A stretch of 64,000 bases of DNA from positions 87,886,412-87,950,411 of the forward strand of contig OZ020598.1 in the NCBI GenBank assembly GCA_963971535.1, written 5' to 3'. Each line of letters starts with the position of its first letter. The first letter of the stretch is position 1. Under the pieces are notes generated by a model that worked only from the letters and a program-made list of their open reading frames with translations, did not search any database and was not told the origin of the DNA. A program made the translations under genes and the position numbers. This document shows positions 33,701 to 44,416 of the stretch, one piece after another. This DNA comes from Notolepis coatsorum. Its lineage: Eukaryota > Chordata > Actinopteri > Aulopiformes > Paralepididae.

Positions 33701-36215
33701 TCTCAGGCAGTGGGCCAGCAGCGATCCGCACGTACTGCGCAGCCTCTCCTCCGAGGACAAGGCAGAGAGCAGCGAGACCTGGATGGCCACAATCCCAGGA
33801 GAAGCCCAAGAGATGACACTAGGACTAGTGTGGCGCTTCAAAACAGATTCGCTCCACTATAGACACAAACCCCTGACCACGGAGCAGGGAAGGTCGACGG
33901 CAATACCGACCACCAGACGGAGTGTGTACAGAACACTCGCCCGACAATATGACCCGTTAGGATGTATACTACCGTACACCACCAGGGCAAAGATGATTGT
34001 ACGAGCATTGTGGGACAAGGACCAGGGCTGGGACGACCCCATTCCCGCACACCTTGCATCCACCTGGAGAGAGTGGGAGATGGAACTCCACTCACTCCCA
34101 GGCGTTAATATACGCCGAAGCTACTTCCCACCCACGGTGAGGCCAGAGACATGTAAAATGGATATACACGTCTTCAGTGACGCCTCCGAGGTCGCCTACG
34201 GATCAGTAGCCTACTTGCGGGCCCAAGAAGAGGGGGGAGAGATCTACACAGCATTCATCCTCGCCCGCTCGAGAATAGCCCCACGCAAGCAACAGTCTAT
34301 CCCACGTCTAGAGCTCTGCGCAGCCCTCGCAGGAGCGCATCTAGCCACGCTCATCCAACGTGAGCTCACCATTCCGGTGCATAGAACAATCCTGTGGTCA
34401 GATTCCACGACAGTACTCGCCTGGATCAAATCGGATTCATGCAAATACAAAGTCTTCGTGGGAGTCAGAGTCACTGAGATTCAAGAGTTAACCGGAGAGT
34501 TAACCGGAGAAGCAAACTGGCGCTATGTTGATACAAAACACAACCCAGCTGACGTCATCACCCGGGGAATGTCCCTAGATGACTTAACCCGTCGTAACAT
34601 CTACAGTGACGGACCAGCATTCCTCAAGCTCCCGGAAGGAGATTGGCCCACGCCCACCCCGAGGGGAGCAAGTGACGAGGAGGCTGAGAATAAGAAACCT
34701 ATGTTCTGTGGATTGAGCACTGTTGTCTCCGCAGACCCCAATATAGACGATTGCATTACCATAGAGAGTGCGCAGCAACGGACATTCCTGCGGCACCACC
34801 CAGAGATTCAGTCCCCCGCTGATATGTCAGCAGCTGACTACGAGGAAGCAGAACTGCTTCTACTGCAACGAGCCCAGAGAGACTCGTTCCCCTATGAACT
34901 AGACTGTCTACAGGGAGGAAAGCCCGTCCCATCAGACAGCAGATTGATTCATCTAGCCCCCGAGAGTGACACACATACCCTCATCAGAGTGGGTGGTCGC
35001 CTGCGGAGAGCCCCCAATTTACCGGATGACATTAAGTACCCGATCGTATTGAACAGCCGACACAAGGTCACAGAGCTGATTATAAAGAAATACGACGAGG
35101 ATGTACACCACGCAGGAGCAGAGAGAGTCTTCGCGGAGATCAGACGTCGTTACTGGATACTTCAAGGAAGAGAGGCGGTGCGACGCTTCCAGCGAACCTG
35201 TCTAGACTGCCGAAAGTGGCGTGCGCAGCCCAGCATACCACGGATGGCTGACCTACCTCCATGTCGCCTCCGACTCGGCGACAAGCCATTCCACTCAACA
35301 GGCATGGACTGTTTTGGCCCGCTGCACATAAAGAAAGGAAGAGGCACCGAGAAGCGGTGGGGTATTGTATTCAAATGCATGACCACCAGAGCGATACATA
35401 TCGAGCTCCTTCCGACCATGAGCACAGACTCATTCCTTATGGCCTTCCGAAGATTCACATCACGGAAAGGAAAACCGTCTACATTATTGTCCGATCACGG
35501 GACAAACTTCAAAGGCGGAGAAAGAGAGCTGAGGGAGAGCTTCCAAGCTATGGGCCCAGAACTTAAGACCCACCTCGCTCCAGCCCAGATTGACTTCCAA
35601 TTCAACCCCCCAAACGCACCCCACTTCGGTGGAACTTGGGAACGAGAAGTACGTTCTATAAAGACAGCCCTGTACGCAGTACTTGGGGCCCAGACTGTGG
35701 CGGAAGAAGTCCTAATGACAGTCCTCACGGAGATTGAGGGAGTATTGAACTCAAAGCCCCTCGGTTACGTCTCCAGTGATGTAGCAGATGTCGACCCAGT
35801 CACCCCCAACACCCTCCTGATGGGGCGGCTAGATCCCGCGTTACCCCAGACAATGTACCGGCCTGAAGAAGCGAACGGCCGACGAATGTGGAGGTACAGC
35901 CAAGTATTAGCCGACAAGTTTTGGAGCAGTTTCCTACTGCACTACCTACCGTCTCTACAGACCCGCCAGAAGTGGGTAAAAGAGAGAGACAATTTGACGG
36001 AAGGAACAGTCGTCATGATTATTGACCAGTCACTACCCAGAGCTATGTGGCCGGCTGGCCGCGTAAGCAAAGTGATCACCGGTGCCGATGGCAAGGTCCG
36101 AGCAGCTGAAGTACTCGTCCAAGGGCGCACTTACACCCGTCCTGTGGCGAGGCTCATAGAACTGCCCCGACTCCCAGACACAATCGATGATGACCATGAC
36201 CCTATGACTTTGTGA
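30771..36215 (+). CDS. BEL/Pao gag C-terminus and pol polyprotein
   Basis: The frame is open from 30771. The first good ATG is 31287, giving 1642 residues, numbered from there. Zinc-knuckle region about 239-303 (CPYCEKEHWLSQC, CFRCARSHMAAEC, CSRCDGAH). Aspartic protease near 352 (YAVLDDGSEKTLL). RT about 600-800, with FNCSYQ, GDIKGMFLQV and LPFGTTCSPCCA; the catalytic box reads YVDN (774-777) where YVDD is expected. RNase H with D965 (FSDASE), RLELCAAL and LWSDSTT. Integrase with VHHAG and CLDCRKW, then D1341, D1403 and E1452. A DUF5641-like end follows. No internal stop. It is translated as fusion protein if the upstream frameshift is bypassed or absent. Confidence 0.92.
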   Translation, partial: RLIEQLIRRTTPPPSTRGSRNSSRHHSRAASPSRVSDPELDQQTRSIPPADPLPQPVQARPSHREGAAYTAERLNQRLQALDDLTEDEEEEEENHARRQHSTLPDQEVQYSPGYTPAELRYRPPTLFTGEHDARPAPRNSTWTSGPWYTAGTSPRQGAGGDSPRRPLPQRSPMYQQSASYIGTPMVPDFTQENRAQYTELRMCLETMLVDVIDERHKYAILLKHLKVPRAHNIALAYATSTTPYTAALVALDQRYGRIWDYVIQEIRHIDRLPPATDNRALDDLSIRVQSLVGMLGAQREKGRHELYANSNVERILEKLPPARQERFRRQRDHRDPNGPEPNLLDLADFLAREVSSLRLDTFGRSTPGSREGTRRLNDGRRSVTVMHQSESVPSSRSHSTPSRKEKWKIVCPYCEKEHWLSQCDSFPKMNAEEASQWIKSNRRCFRCARSHMAAECRLKKKCSRCDGAHLDILHDSNRRRPPPAPSSSKASVMYIDPASSSGARVLLKVVRVTLSYQNKVMDTYAVLDDGSEKTLLLASAAAQLGLRGSENQMTIRTIRRDLKTIKGENVSFSIAASGQPERRYRITDAFTSQEIGLSRYTYPVAKLMEKYVHLRKLPIPLIDGATPTLLIGSDHADLIVPIDRVHTGPRGCPAAVETRLGWTLQGPLAKSLNRTTATSCLHSRVTEGDTALLQHVERLWTLEQMPFKNEKKDIRSKDDIYAINLLETGTKRVPVSGVLRYATPLLRREGMPTFHAKKDATERYLLNTERRLAKDPAQESVYRAEIEKLITAGHVTKIDIKEADQTTESWYVPHHKVHHNGKDRIVFNCSYQIGSQNLNKELLPGPTLGPSLLGVLLRFRQDKVAISGDIKGMFLQVRLVEEDKPLLRFLWRERPGDEHPAIYQWEVLPFGTTCSPCCATFALQRHVAEDPAADEEVRHSVKNSFYVDNCLQSVSTQEEAEALLLKLRASLIKGGFDLRQWASSDPHVLRSLSSEDKAESSETWMATIPGEAQEMTLGLVWRFKTDSLHYRHKPLTTEQGRSTAIPTTRRSVYRTLARQYDPLGCILPYTTRAKMIVRALWDKDQGWDDPIPAHLASTWREWEMELHSLPGVNIRRSYFPPTVRPETCKMDIHVFSDASEVAYGSVAYLRAQEEGGEIYTAFILARSRIAPRKQQSIPRLELCAALAGAHLATLIQRELTIPVHRTILWSDSTTVLAWIKSDSCKYKVFVGVRVTEIQELTGELTGEANWRYVDTKHNPADVITRGMSLDDLTRRNIYSDGPAFLKLPEGDWPTPTPRGASDEEAENKKPMFCGLSTVVSADPNIDDCITIESAQQRTFLRHHPEIQSPADMSAADYEEAELLLLQRAQRDSFPYELDCLQGGKPVPSDSRLIHLAPESDTHTLIRVGGRLRRAPNLPDDIKYPIVLNSRHKVTELIIKKYDEDVHHAGAERVFAEIRRRYWILQGREAVRRFQRTCLDCRKWRAQPSIPRMADLPPCRLRLGDKPFHSTGMDCFGPLHIKKGRGTEKRWGIVFKCMTTRAIHIELLPTMSTDSFLMAFRRFTSRKGKPSTLLSDHGTNFKGGERELRESFQAMGPELKTHLAPAQIDFQFNPPNAPHFGGTWEREVRSIKTALYAVLGAQTVAEEVLMTVLTEIEGVLNSKPLGYVSSDVADVDPVTPNTLLMGRLDPALPQTMYRPEEANGRRMWRYSQVLADKFWSSFLLHYLPSLQTRQKWVKERDNLTEGTVVMIIDQSLPRAMWPAGRVSKVITGADGKVRAAEVLVQGRTYTRPVARLIELPRLPDTIDDDHDPMTL

Positions 36216-36300
36216 GTTGACTGACCCTTACAGCGAACCCTTGAGTGGTAGACAGTGCGGTTAATCTGTCTCTGCTTAACTAATTAGGTTGGGACCAATT

Positions 36301-36310
36301 AGGGGGCGGC
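36301..36310 (+). other. Polypurine tract
   Basis: AGGGGGCGGC lies directly before the 3' LTR. It is short and interrupted by C, but in the expected place for plus-strand priming. Confidence 0.6.
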
Positions 36311-37721
36311 TGTTCTGAAGGATCAGATTAAACCGAATATATATATTTATTTATATATATTTAATTGTATTTGTATATCCCCTGATATCCCCTGATATCC
36401 CCTGTATATTCCTTGTACAATATGCATTGAATATCCCTTCTGGTCTACTGACCATCCCATAATAGTCTCCATTCTACCATTGGACGAGACCTTGGTGCCA
36501 GGTCGCCATACCCCTCAGACCAGGTTCAATCGTACCGCTCAACATGTATGGACAAGTCCTAGTTCCGCGTAGGAATATGTCTACCGCACCACTAATGGTA
36601 CTATTTGTTCATAGTGCGTATATATACTGCGCTATTAAAGTAGAACTTCCTTTTTAGTCCAGTTCCTTACCCTCCAACAGAGTGACAGACGCAAAAGCCT
36701 CCCCGCGAACCACGTGTGGGCAGTAAGGCCAATTCGGCCCAGTATCGGCATTGAGACATCGTGTATATTAATATTTGAATAGTCATATTTGGCACTATAT
36801 CGTCGAGTTGGACGTATTCTATTAAGCTAATAATAGTCTATTCATATATAGTGCCTCGTGCGGTAAGAGTTCTATAGTAATCAGCACCCCCATCGTTTCG
36901 GGCATCAGCTGGACGCTTATCCAGGGTGGTTGACCCCACGTGAAGCTGCACCCGAGGAGCTCCAGGCCAAAGAGCGAGTGGACCTGTATATTGGATTATT
37001 CTACCGACGACGGCTAGCCTTCCCCGGCTTGGATTATGCTTTGAGTACTTTGATTATTCTATGGATAAAGGCCAACACTGCGGTGTGTTGGAAATACCCC
37101 CCCGGAGAGGACGACAGGTGAGACGGCGCTCTGCACAGTGAGGTCGCCTCACGTCTCTCCGTCGTGGACCGGAGGACGCCGGCCACAGAGGGTCCAACTG
37201 CATTCATCTGTGGATCGAGGATCGTTGGGCACCGTGTCGCACAACTGTGGACTCTCCCAAGATACCCTCGGCCAGACGGGATCCAGCCAGTGACTCTCTA
37301 ACCCCCCCCCCCCCTCCAGCTGTCCTACAAGCAGTCGGAACCTTCCCCTAGTGTATCCAGCTATATAATCATTCAAGTATCATCGCTATTGTTCCCTAAA
37401 TATTCCAGGTTGTATATTTGCTTCCTGCGCAATCAGAGATTGGACATTCGATATTGATCTACCTACGAATACTCATTTGCCATAAAAGTGCATACTATTT
37501 CAAATCATAAATGTAATTAAGTGATCGTTGTACATACCTTTTGCTATGTATTAAAACTCAAACTTTCGATTTGGTACATTTGTGTTGGATCCGTTTATCA
37601 GGTGGGAGTGTTCAACATATTCATACCTAGTACTGGGTGGCCAGAGTCTAAAGTACAAGAGGTAGTGGTAGTAAGTATCATATCTAACCATACAGTCAGG
37701 GAATTGTACCCCTCAGTTACA
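36311..37721 (+). repeat. 3' LTR (1411 bp)
   Basis: This copy is near identical to 28612-30031. The substitutions I could see are A/T in the ACTATAWCGTCGAG segment and C/T in GTGTAYCCAGC. A TATATATA block is shorter by about nine bases and two C runs differ in length. It ends CAGTTACA, followed by the TSD GTCAC. Confidence 0.95.
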
Positions 37722-37821
37722 GTCACCAACGACATACGTTGTGGACTAACGTTACACACACACGTTCGGATCGAGGTGAAGACATGCTTGGATCAACGCA
37801 AGATTGATATCATTATGGTAT

Positions 37822-38512
37822 GGCAAGGTATGGCGAGTGCCATACCTTGGCAAATAAAAATGTTAAAAAAATAAAAAAAAATATTAAAAATGTTTTATGT
37901 TGATTAAGAATTCGAATGTCAACATTATGAACGAAGCTTCGAACTATTCGGTACAGCCTTAGCATGTTTTGATATTGTCAATTATCTCACTTTTACTAGT
38001 TGACTTTTACTGTGACTAACTGAAATATGCCCAAAAAAAAGGAAAATGGACATATGGAAGTTTTTTAATCAAAGGGCAGCAGAGACAAGTGATACAGGGA
38101 CACAGGTAAGGTCTGGCTTAGTGATTATAATAGTGCAGTTCAGCATTCAGTAACCCATACTTTTTGTGAATGTGTTTTTGATACTACATTCTGTTGAACA
38201 CACACCTCAAAACCGTACCTAAGGAAAATTGGCTCAATTGCAAGAAAAGTAATAGACAGTTATGATATTACATTCTGCATAATTCGTATGCAAAATATTG
38301 TGGTTCCCTGCTTTAGTCTGTTGACACATTTCTATACTAAAAATGCTTGTGTAGTCCTGTGTCATACCTAAATGTCATATAACTGAATTGTATAGAAACA
38401 ACTTACCAAAAGTGACTATTGCACAACTGATTTGACAAAAAAATCCACCAAGGGGGGGAAACCCCCGCTTCACCCCCCCCCCCCCCCCCCCCCCTCCTCG
38501 CCATACCTTGCC
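37822..38512 (+). mobile_element. Probable hAT element remnant with transposase first exon
   Basis: GGCAAGGTATGGCGAG at 37822-37837 is exactly inverted at 38497-38512. At 38028 an ATG opens MPKKKENGHMEVF-like codons. In the next frame the sequence reads MDIWKFFNQRAAETSDTGTQ and then CAGGTAAGGT, a good splice donor. Short KxxxFFxx starts followed by an intron are usual for hAT transposase genes of the ZMYM/KIAA type. A 22-C run lies at 38473-38494. No TSD was found. Confidence 0.5.
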
Positions 38513-38544
38513 TTTTACTGAAATGACTGAAATTACGTTGCAGA

Positions 38545-39725
38545 CTATGTACAGTTGGCCATTGAGAAATTGCAACTTTCCTTTTGAGTCTACAGGATGC
38601 CCTTACTAGTCATAAATTGGTTCTTAATGCTAGTAAGACAATGTTTATGTTGTTTTCAAGAGCAAGGAATATTAACTTTGATGATGTGAGGATATCTACT
38701 GTCAGTGGCTCTTGTATAAAGAGAGTCACGAGTACAAATATCTTGGCCTGTGGCTTGACGAGACATTTACATTTAAGTTCCATGTGGACAATCTTGCCTC
38801 TAAACTGCGACAGAAAATTGGTTTCCTGTACAGAAACAGATCCAATTTTCCTCTATTTAGTAGGAAAAAAATTGTTGAATCAGTCTTCTTATCAGTTTTG
38901 GACTATGGTGATGACATTTATAGGCATGCTGCGGTATCAACTCTTAAACCTCTGGATTCTGGGGAGCTCCAGTAGCTCACCGCGTAACTCGGACGCTATT
39001 TCGGCGTCGGGGACAACCGTGCGCGTCACGGATCTGGGATACACGAGTATTTTCTCAGAGTGTCTTTCCCCCGATCTATACCCCATTCAACCTGTTTCTG
39101 TCGGTCATGCTTGACCAGAAAAAAGCGATAAACGCTAAAAGAACCAGCTGACTGGTCAAAGTTTAAAAAAAAAAAAAAAAATCTGGATTCTGCATATCAC
39201 TCAGCTATCAGATTTATAACTGGTGACAGATATGATACTCACCATTGTGCCCTGTATGGGTTGGTCTTCTCTTGCAGAAAGGCGCAACAAACACTGGTAT
39301 TTATTTATTTTTAAAGCCCTTATTGGTAAACAACCTGTTTATATCTCTTCACTGTTAGATTGGAATATTGGAACCTATTCAACTCGATCGAATGACTGAT
39401 TTGTTCTGAGCTAGGGAAGTCAGCCTTTTCCTTTGATGCCTCTAACTCATGGAATGTCCTTCAACTCTCTCTGAAATTGGAGGTTCTCCCTTCCCTTGGA
39501 ATGTTTAAACGTATGATTTCAGACCATTGTGTGACTACCTGTAACTGTTTTAGTTGATCTTTTTTAATTATTTTGAAAAGTGTTTAATTTTTTACTCTGG
39601 TTTTTAAATTTCTGTGAATATTGTTTTTATTATGTACTGTTTTATTATGTACAATCGTTGTTTCTGTAAATGAGGGAAACCTCAGATGCTTACGATTTTA
39701 AATAAAGGTTGAAATTAAATTAAAA
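38545..39725 (+). mobile_element. 5'-truncated LINE with SINE inside
   Basis: The fragment encodes the end of a jockey-superfamily reverse transcriptase. It shows LVLNASKTMFMLFSRAR, EYKYLGLWLDETFTFKFHV, SVLDYGDDIYRHAA and STLKPLDS. After the SINE it reads AYHSAIRFITGD, then VGWSSLAERRNKHW. Frameshifts lie near 38735 and 39260, and stops follow. The 3' end is AAATAAAGGTTGAAATTAAATT. It is a pseudogene copy. Confidence 0.85.
38962..39181 (+). mobile_element. tRNA-derived SINE (family S2) inside a LINE
   Basis: The head reads GGGAGCTCCAGTAGCTCACC and the tail is an A run at 39164-39181. The TSD TCTGGATTCTG is exact at 38951-38961 and 39182-39192. Removing the SINE restores the LINE reading KPLDSAYHSA. 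It is the same family as 4073-4277. Confidence 0.88.
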
Positions 39726-40289
39726 AAATTATGAATACAAATATTTAAAAAAAGGAAAAACTACCCAGAAACGTAAAAAGCCGTTTTTGGCACTCTACGG
39801 TTGGGGCCCAGAAATGTATTAAGCCATTTTTGGCACCCAAAGTGTTAATCACCAGCCTGTAACTACATTAGCCTAGTCTGCCTATTGTTTTGATTGTTTA
39901 AAGATTCAGTATAATGAAAAGCGTGTTTTTCAATCTCGTTGCATTTTTAACAGAAGGTATGCTGATGTAAAATCACCCAAAATGGTAGAGCTGTTGTTGT
40001 TGTGAAAATGATAGCACTTTGATGTCTATCCCCCTGGATATCAACATAATCAAGCCATTTCAGATATCCAGTCTGCTTCCTTGAAGATATTACATATTAT
40101 ACTCTGGTTACTCTGAAGGGCCCATCAGTCAATCCCACTATGTCTGATTGGCCCATCATCAGTCACATCTAGCTGAATGGTGTAAGGACACTGATGGCTT
40201 GACAATCAAGCATCTATAGTCTAGTGTCTGCTGAACAGAGGGCCACACCCCCTCACCCTACTGAGACTTGGCTGTGCTCAGAGAGTGTG

Positions 40290-40870
40290 ACCTAAAACAC
40301 TCATGATGATGATGATGAATAGTTTAGTTTCGGTCTTTGTTTACAGATCAATCAAAAACACACTTGTGTGGACTTTCAAAAAAAAAAAAAAAAAAAAAAT
40401 CACAAATGTACATATTCAAAGTAAGCTCACACACAAAATCCAAACTCAATGATCGAAAAAAGGAATAGGCTGAAGCAGATGCTTATTTTGCCTATCCTTT
40501 ACAATTCTTAAAAACTATATATACTTTAATATAAGAAAGAAAAACTTAAAATATGCTGCAAGATATAATCTTTATTAAAAAAAAATAAAATAAAAAATGT
40601 ACTCCTGAATAATTTTATCCTTTAGGGCCTTTTTAAATCTCCCCTGAGAAGTACACAACTTCAACTCGCCACTAAAGCTATTCCACAATTTAACTCCCAA
40701 AATTGAAACACATCTAGCTTTTACATTAGTTCTTACATTTTTACATGTTTTAAGAATACATAACCCTCTTAAATTATACCTTCTATAAGTAACTATATAA
40801 CTATAACTGTATATAAGTTTGTTACATTCAAGCCTAAATGTACTTGCTCTAAGGCCTGAGCAGTCAGGAA
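40290..40870 (-). mobile_element. LINE 3' end fragment
   Basis: The minus strand encodes a short LINE C-terminal segment (LGVKLWNSFSGELKLC, then RFKKALKDKII) followed by AT-rich 3' UTR down to about 40290. A run of about 22 A at 40379-40400 lies within it. It is a decayed copy, and the boundaries are approximate. Confidence 0.6.
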
Positions 40871-41469
40871 AATATGGCTAGTTTCCCCGGTAGGCCTCGA
40901 ATGTAAGCAGGTGGACACAGGAAAACGGACAGTGTTTACCAAAAGTGTTTACCAAAAATAACAGTATTTATTTGTACAGCTAACTAATAACAAAAGAGTG
41001 GAGAGCTGGGTGCTCCAGTCTCCATGGTTCAGCATATAATAAAGTAAAGCACAAAATGGTGGAAAGCACAAGGTGAGCCCTTCAGGTTAGACTCTGGAGA
41101 CCAAGTAAAGTGACGAGCGACTGTGACGAGAGACAGCTGCACTCTGAGCTGCTTTCATAGGGCGTGGTGCCTCATCACCACACCTGTGTAAACGATAAGG
41201 GCGGCCATTTTAATTACAAGAAAACAGAAAGAAACAGTGTGTCAATCACAGACCACCAATTAGTGACAGCATACTTAAACCACAATGTGAATATACACCA
41301 CAGACAGTAACGTCACGGTGACCAAGTGCGTCCACATTTTTATAGGATTCTATCACATTTTCATAACAATAGCGAATATTACTTACCCTGCGCCGTTTTC
41401 ATTGGGGTTTCTTACAAATTAACGATGTTTTGTTTGTCCTTTATATGCGGATAACATTTAAAATCTTAA

Positions 41470-41690
41470 ATTTACATTTACATTTACATTTAGTCATTTA
41501 GCTGACGCTTTTATCCAAAGCGACTTACAAGTTCTGTACGACAAGACAGCAAGAAGGGTACAACTCTATCAGCTGAGTAACAATGTTTATCAAAGTGTTG
41601 CATGTTACAGTGTAGGTTAGTTTATTAGGACAAGTGTGTGACAGTAAGGTTAATCAGGGTTAGATTATTATTTTTTATTTTTTTGTTATT
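41470..41690 (-). mobile_element. L2 3' end fragment
   Basis: It starts with TTACATTTACATTTAGTCAT, the reverse complement of the L2 tail at 20780-20806. It continues with GACGCTTTTATCCAAAGCGA. It covers only the 3' UTR of the family that is full length at 15869-20806. Confidence 0.9.
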
Positions 41691-42329
41691 ATTATTATTT
41701 TTTTATTATCATTTCAGATAATTGTTGAATTGTACCATTATGTTTCCCTTTAGACAACAAACGTAATGCTAATGATGCACTTTTGTTAAGATAATTAGTT
41801 TACCATTCGCGGTCACTGTACTGAGGTCGCAATAATAGTTTACCGCTGTTCAGATTGCGTCAAAGAATTGACTCGTCCCAGTGACCTGTGACCTGTGCTA
41901 ACGCTCTTGGGAAATGTATTGTTGTAGTTTTCAACATTATCACCTTTTAATTTTAAACCAATGCTGCCATCTACTGACAACAGAAAGTGTTGTGTAGCGT
42001 CACCTTGAGAGGCACTTCCGTAAACACCGTCGCCCAAAAGACATTCTAGAGATTCCCACTTTTTACTGGGAATGGGGCGTGGCCGTATTTGGTCCCAGAC
42101 AATAAGAGTGGCTGCGATTGGTCTACGTTCCGTTAAGTATCCCTCCACCATGTGAAAGTAATACATAACAACGTTTTATACTCATGATGTTAACAGTCAT
42201 TTACAATATGCAATGTATGACTGAATTAAAACACCATTGTACTGAATCTTTAAGTTTGTAAAGATTGTACATTGTACTGTATAGTTTTTATTGCTGTGAC
42301 CAACCAATGTGGCAGAAAAGTGAATGAGG

Positions 42330-42460
42330 CAAATTAACATGTGTGGAAATGTCCATGTGAGAGAAAACCGAGAGAACGACGGATGTGTCAATTCGACAGT
42401 ACAACTGGTAGGTAATGTCAACCACAGGGAGACCGGGGCACAGTGGATCAAGGGCCACAG
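42330..42460 (+). mobile_element. Fragment of a GGGGCACAGTGG transposon
   Basis: It contains ACAACTGGTAGGTAATGTCAACCAC once and then GGGGCACAGTGGATCA (42435-42450). The same two modules occur in the opposite arrangement at 55733-55965, where the first has become a minisatellite. It is inferred to be one end of a DNA transposon whose coding part may relate to 54643-55036. Confidence 0.5.
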
Positions 42461-42722
42461 CGAATCAGTGGCTATTTATAGAAACTTGTACACAAGAATG
42501 CCTTGATGATGTCATCAGTGTGTGCCTCTGGTTAATCCATATCGGAAAATGTGCTTAATTTCCAGGCAACACACTTTTGTGAAGAATTGAAAAGTAATCC
42601 CCGTTTTGTACCATCAAATGCAAACATTTTGTGTTTCTTTTGTTTTTGTGATTTAGTATAGATCATCCAGGAATAAGAAACCAAGCACATGTTGGTAATT
42701 TGAGGGATATTTAACCTGTTAA

Positions 42723-43119
42723 GCCTTAAGGTCCCCCTATAGGGGGACCCTGCTTTTCTTTATAATAAATCGATCAATAGAGACCGTATTAGATTCCCAA
42801 TTATCATATCATGGGGTATCATTGGAAAGCCACACTCATTGGCTACAACCGCGTGTAAAGATTTTCGAGATCGCCAAATGATTGATGGAGCTAGAGCCCC
42901 GGGAGTCGGGGGTGGTAATGTGTACTTTTGTGTACTTTGGGGCACGCCTCACATATCGGCATGTAACTCGAGAACCGCTGAACGGATTGTGTCACCTTAA
43001 AGGGCAATCGACAGGCAACAAATAGGGCTTTGATTCTATCTATATATTGTATTAAAATAAATGCACACCCGAGCCACTAGAGGTCGGCAAAGAATCGTCC
43101 ACATGTGGGCCCTTAGATG
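42723..43119. mobile_element. Putative TTAA MITE (397 bp)
   Basis: It is flanked by TTAA at 42719-42722 and 43120-43123. The ends GCCTTAAGGTCCCC and GGGCCCTTAGATG are imperfect inverted repeats. There is no coding sequence. Confidence 0.55.
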
Positions 43120-43123
43120 TTAA

Positions 43124-44000
43124 GAGGTCAATGTTTTAAAATATTTTTTTTGTAGCCAAGAGTAAATACCATAACCATATCAAAAACAGTAGTCAGTAGA
43201 TGTAGATGGAGTAGATGTTTTATATGTTTTATCGGAAATACAAATTTATCGGAAAATGCTAATTATCGTAAAAAACGCAAGAAATTACTAAATCCAGATT
43301 CAACCCTGCCATTGGAAAGAGGAGCATTTTCCCTATCCATAGATGTATGATTTGGCCATAATAAGGTCAAGGTCAAGTTCAAGGTCAAATATGAATTTAT
43401 AATTAAAGTCGATTATCATTCATTACTGTATCTACAAATCCTTCTGTTTAATCATCTTCCCGCGGTTCATTTGCTTAGATTTTTTGTACACATGATCTCA
43501 ATAAGGTGGTGAATGAGCTCAGTGAGCATTTTCTCGTGCCCCGTATACATGTTTGATCATCATCATCAAAATCATGAATCATAATTAATCATAATTAATT
43601 TATTCATTACAATTTACTCAGCCTAGTAACAGACACAATATTTCTGACACTGGAAATACATACCCCCAGTTCCCTAGATGTTCCTAGATACCAAGAACAT
43701 GCAAATTGACCTTGCAGAAGTGGAGCAATCTTCCATTTTCTTAGGCATGTACAGTACCTTTAGGCGAAAACGGTCTACAGATAAACAGGTTAATGAAGTT
43801 TTATGAGCATGCGTCCTCTCTGCTGCTAATGGCCATGAATGAAAAAATGTCACATGATTGCACAGTGAATCGGGGCACAGTGGATACATTTTTCAAGTGA
43901 TTCACTGTGCCCCGGTAAAAGGAGGTCGTTTTGTTTGTTGACTAACGGCAATATTAACTCCTCAATTTAACAATTTTTTATTCCAAATATAACTATATAA
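43124..44000. other. Unassigned, AT-rich
   Basis: No gene was seen. It includes the AAGGTCA cluster at 43367-43387 and the inverted pair at 43870-43915, CGGGGCACAGTG and CACTGTGCCCCGG. That pair matches the transposon-end motif seen at 42435 and 55.5-55.75 kb. Confidence 0.45.
43367..43387 (+). promoter_or_regulatory. Two TCAAGGTCA nuclear-receptor half-sites
   Basis: TCAAGGTCA occurs at 43367-43375 and 43379-43387. This is the extended half-site bound by ERR and SF-1 type receptors. With no gene nearby, it is only a sequence match. Confidence 0.25.
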
Positions 44001-44416
44001 CAGTGGCGAATTTTCAGGGCCTTCAAGGTATTCAGAGAAGGCCCTGTGAGCCTCAGAAGAAAGAAAATATTAATTAAAAAAATTACTTTTTTTATTTATT
44101 AAAAAAAAATGTAATAAAATGTATTAAAATAGTTTGTGTCGCTAATCTGTTAAAACCGCACTGTTTCGCTTGCCATAGTTGTTTTCGCCCCATTCACTGC
44201 GCATTAGAGCGTTTTTGTACAGGAGAAAATAACAGCCAATCGGAGATTTCTTTTCACAAGTCACTGGGCAGACTTTCCTCCATCGAGGGTATTCTAGCAT
44301 GACCTGCCTATACACTTTAACAGGAGCCCAGGTGTGGAGTGACAGTTTGATCAGCCAATCACATTTGGACCTGTAGTCAATGGGCGTAGTCTTTTAGATG
44401 CCAAGGTATGCTAGAG

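Larger units (their letters stand above)
28612..37721 (+). mobile_element. BEL/Pao LTR retrotransposon, near intact
   Basis: It is 9.1 kb with two LTRs, a primer-binding site, gag-pol and a purine-rich tract. The 5-bp TSD GTCAC lies at 28607-28611 and 37722-37726. The LTRs begin TG and end CA. By eye they differ by two substitutions plus length changes in TA and C runs, so the insertion is recent. Pol carries the BEL/Pao domain order (protease, RT, RNase H, integrase in one ORF). No envelope-like ORF lies between pol and the 3' LTR. One frameshift separates the gag start from pol. Confidence 0.95.
26159..39844. mobile_element. TTAA element carrying several nested insertions
   Basis: The left end, TTAA (26155-26158) then CACATTGGGTGCCA, mirrors the right end, TGGCACCCAAAGTG then TTAA (39845-39848). 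GGGGCCCA/TGGGGCCC motifs lie about 25 bp inward on both sides. The element itself would be only a few hundred bases. The interior consists of LINE-B, the BEL/Pao element, a hAT fragment and another LINE. The pairing over 13.7 kb is inferred from end symmetry, so a coincidence of two related elements is possible. Confidence 0.5.
39902..42249. mobile_element. TTAA element with nested LINE ends
   Basis: TTAA (39898-39901) is followed by AGATTCAGTATAATG. CATTGTACTGAATCT is followed by TTAA (42250-42253). The ends match at 14 of 15 positions. Inside are two LINE 3' fragments (40290-40870 and 41470-41690) and unassigned sequence. No transposase was recognised. Confidence 0.65.

Noticed and set aside
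37727-37870. Continuation of the 3' LTR ORF into flank as a gene
   Set aside because: The frame crosses the LTR/TSD boundary by chance.
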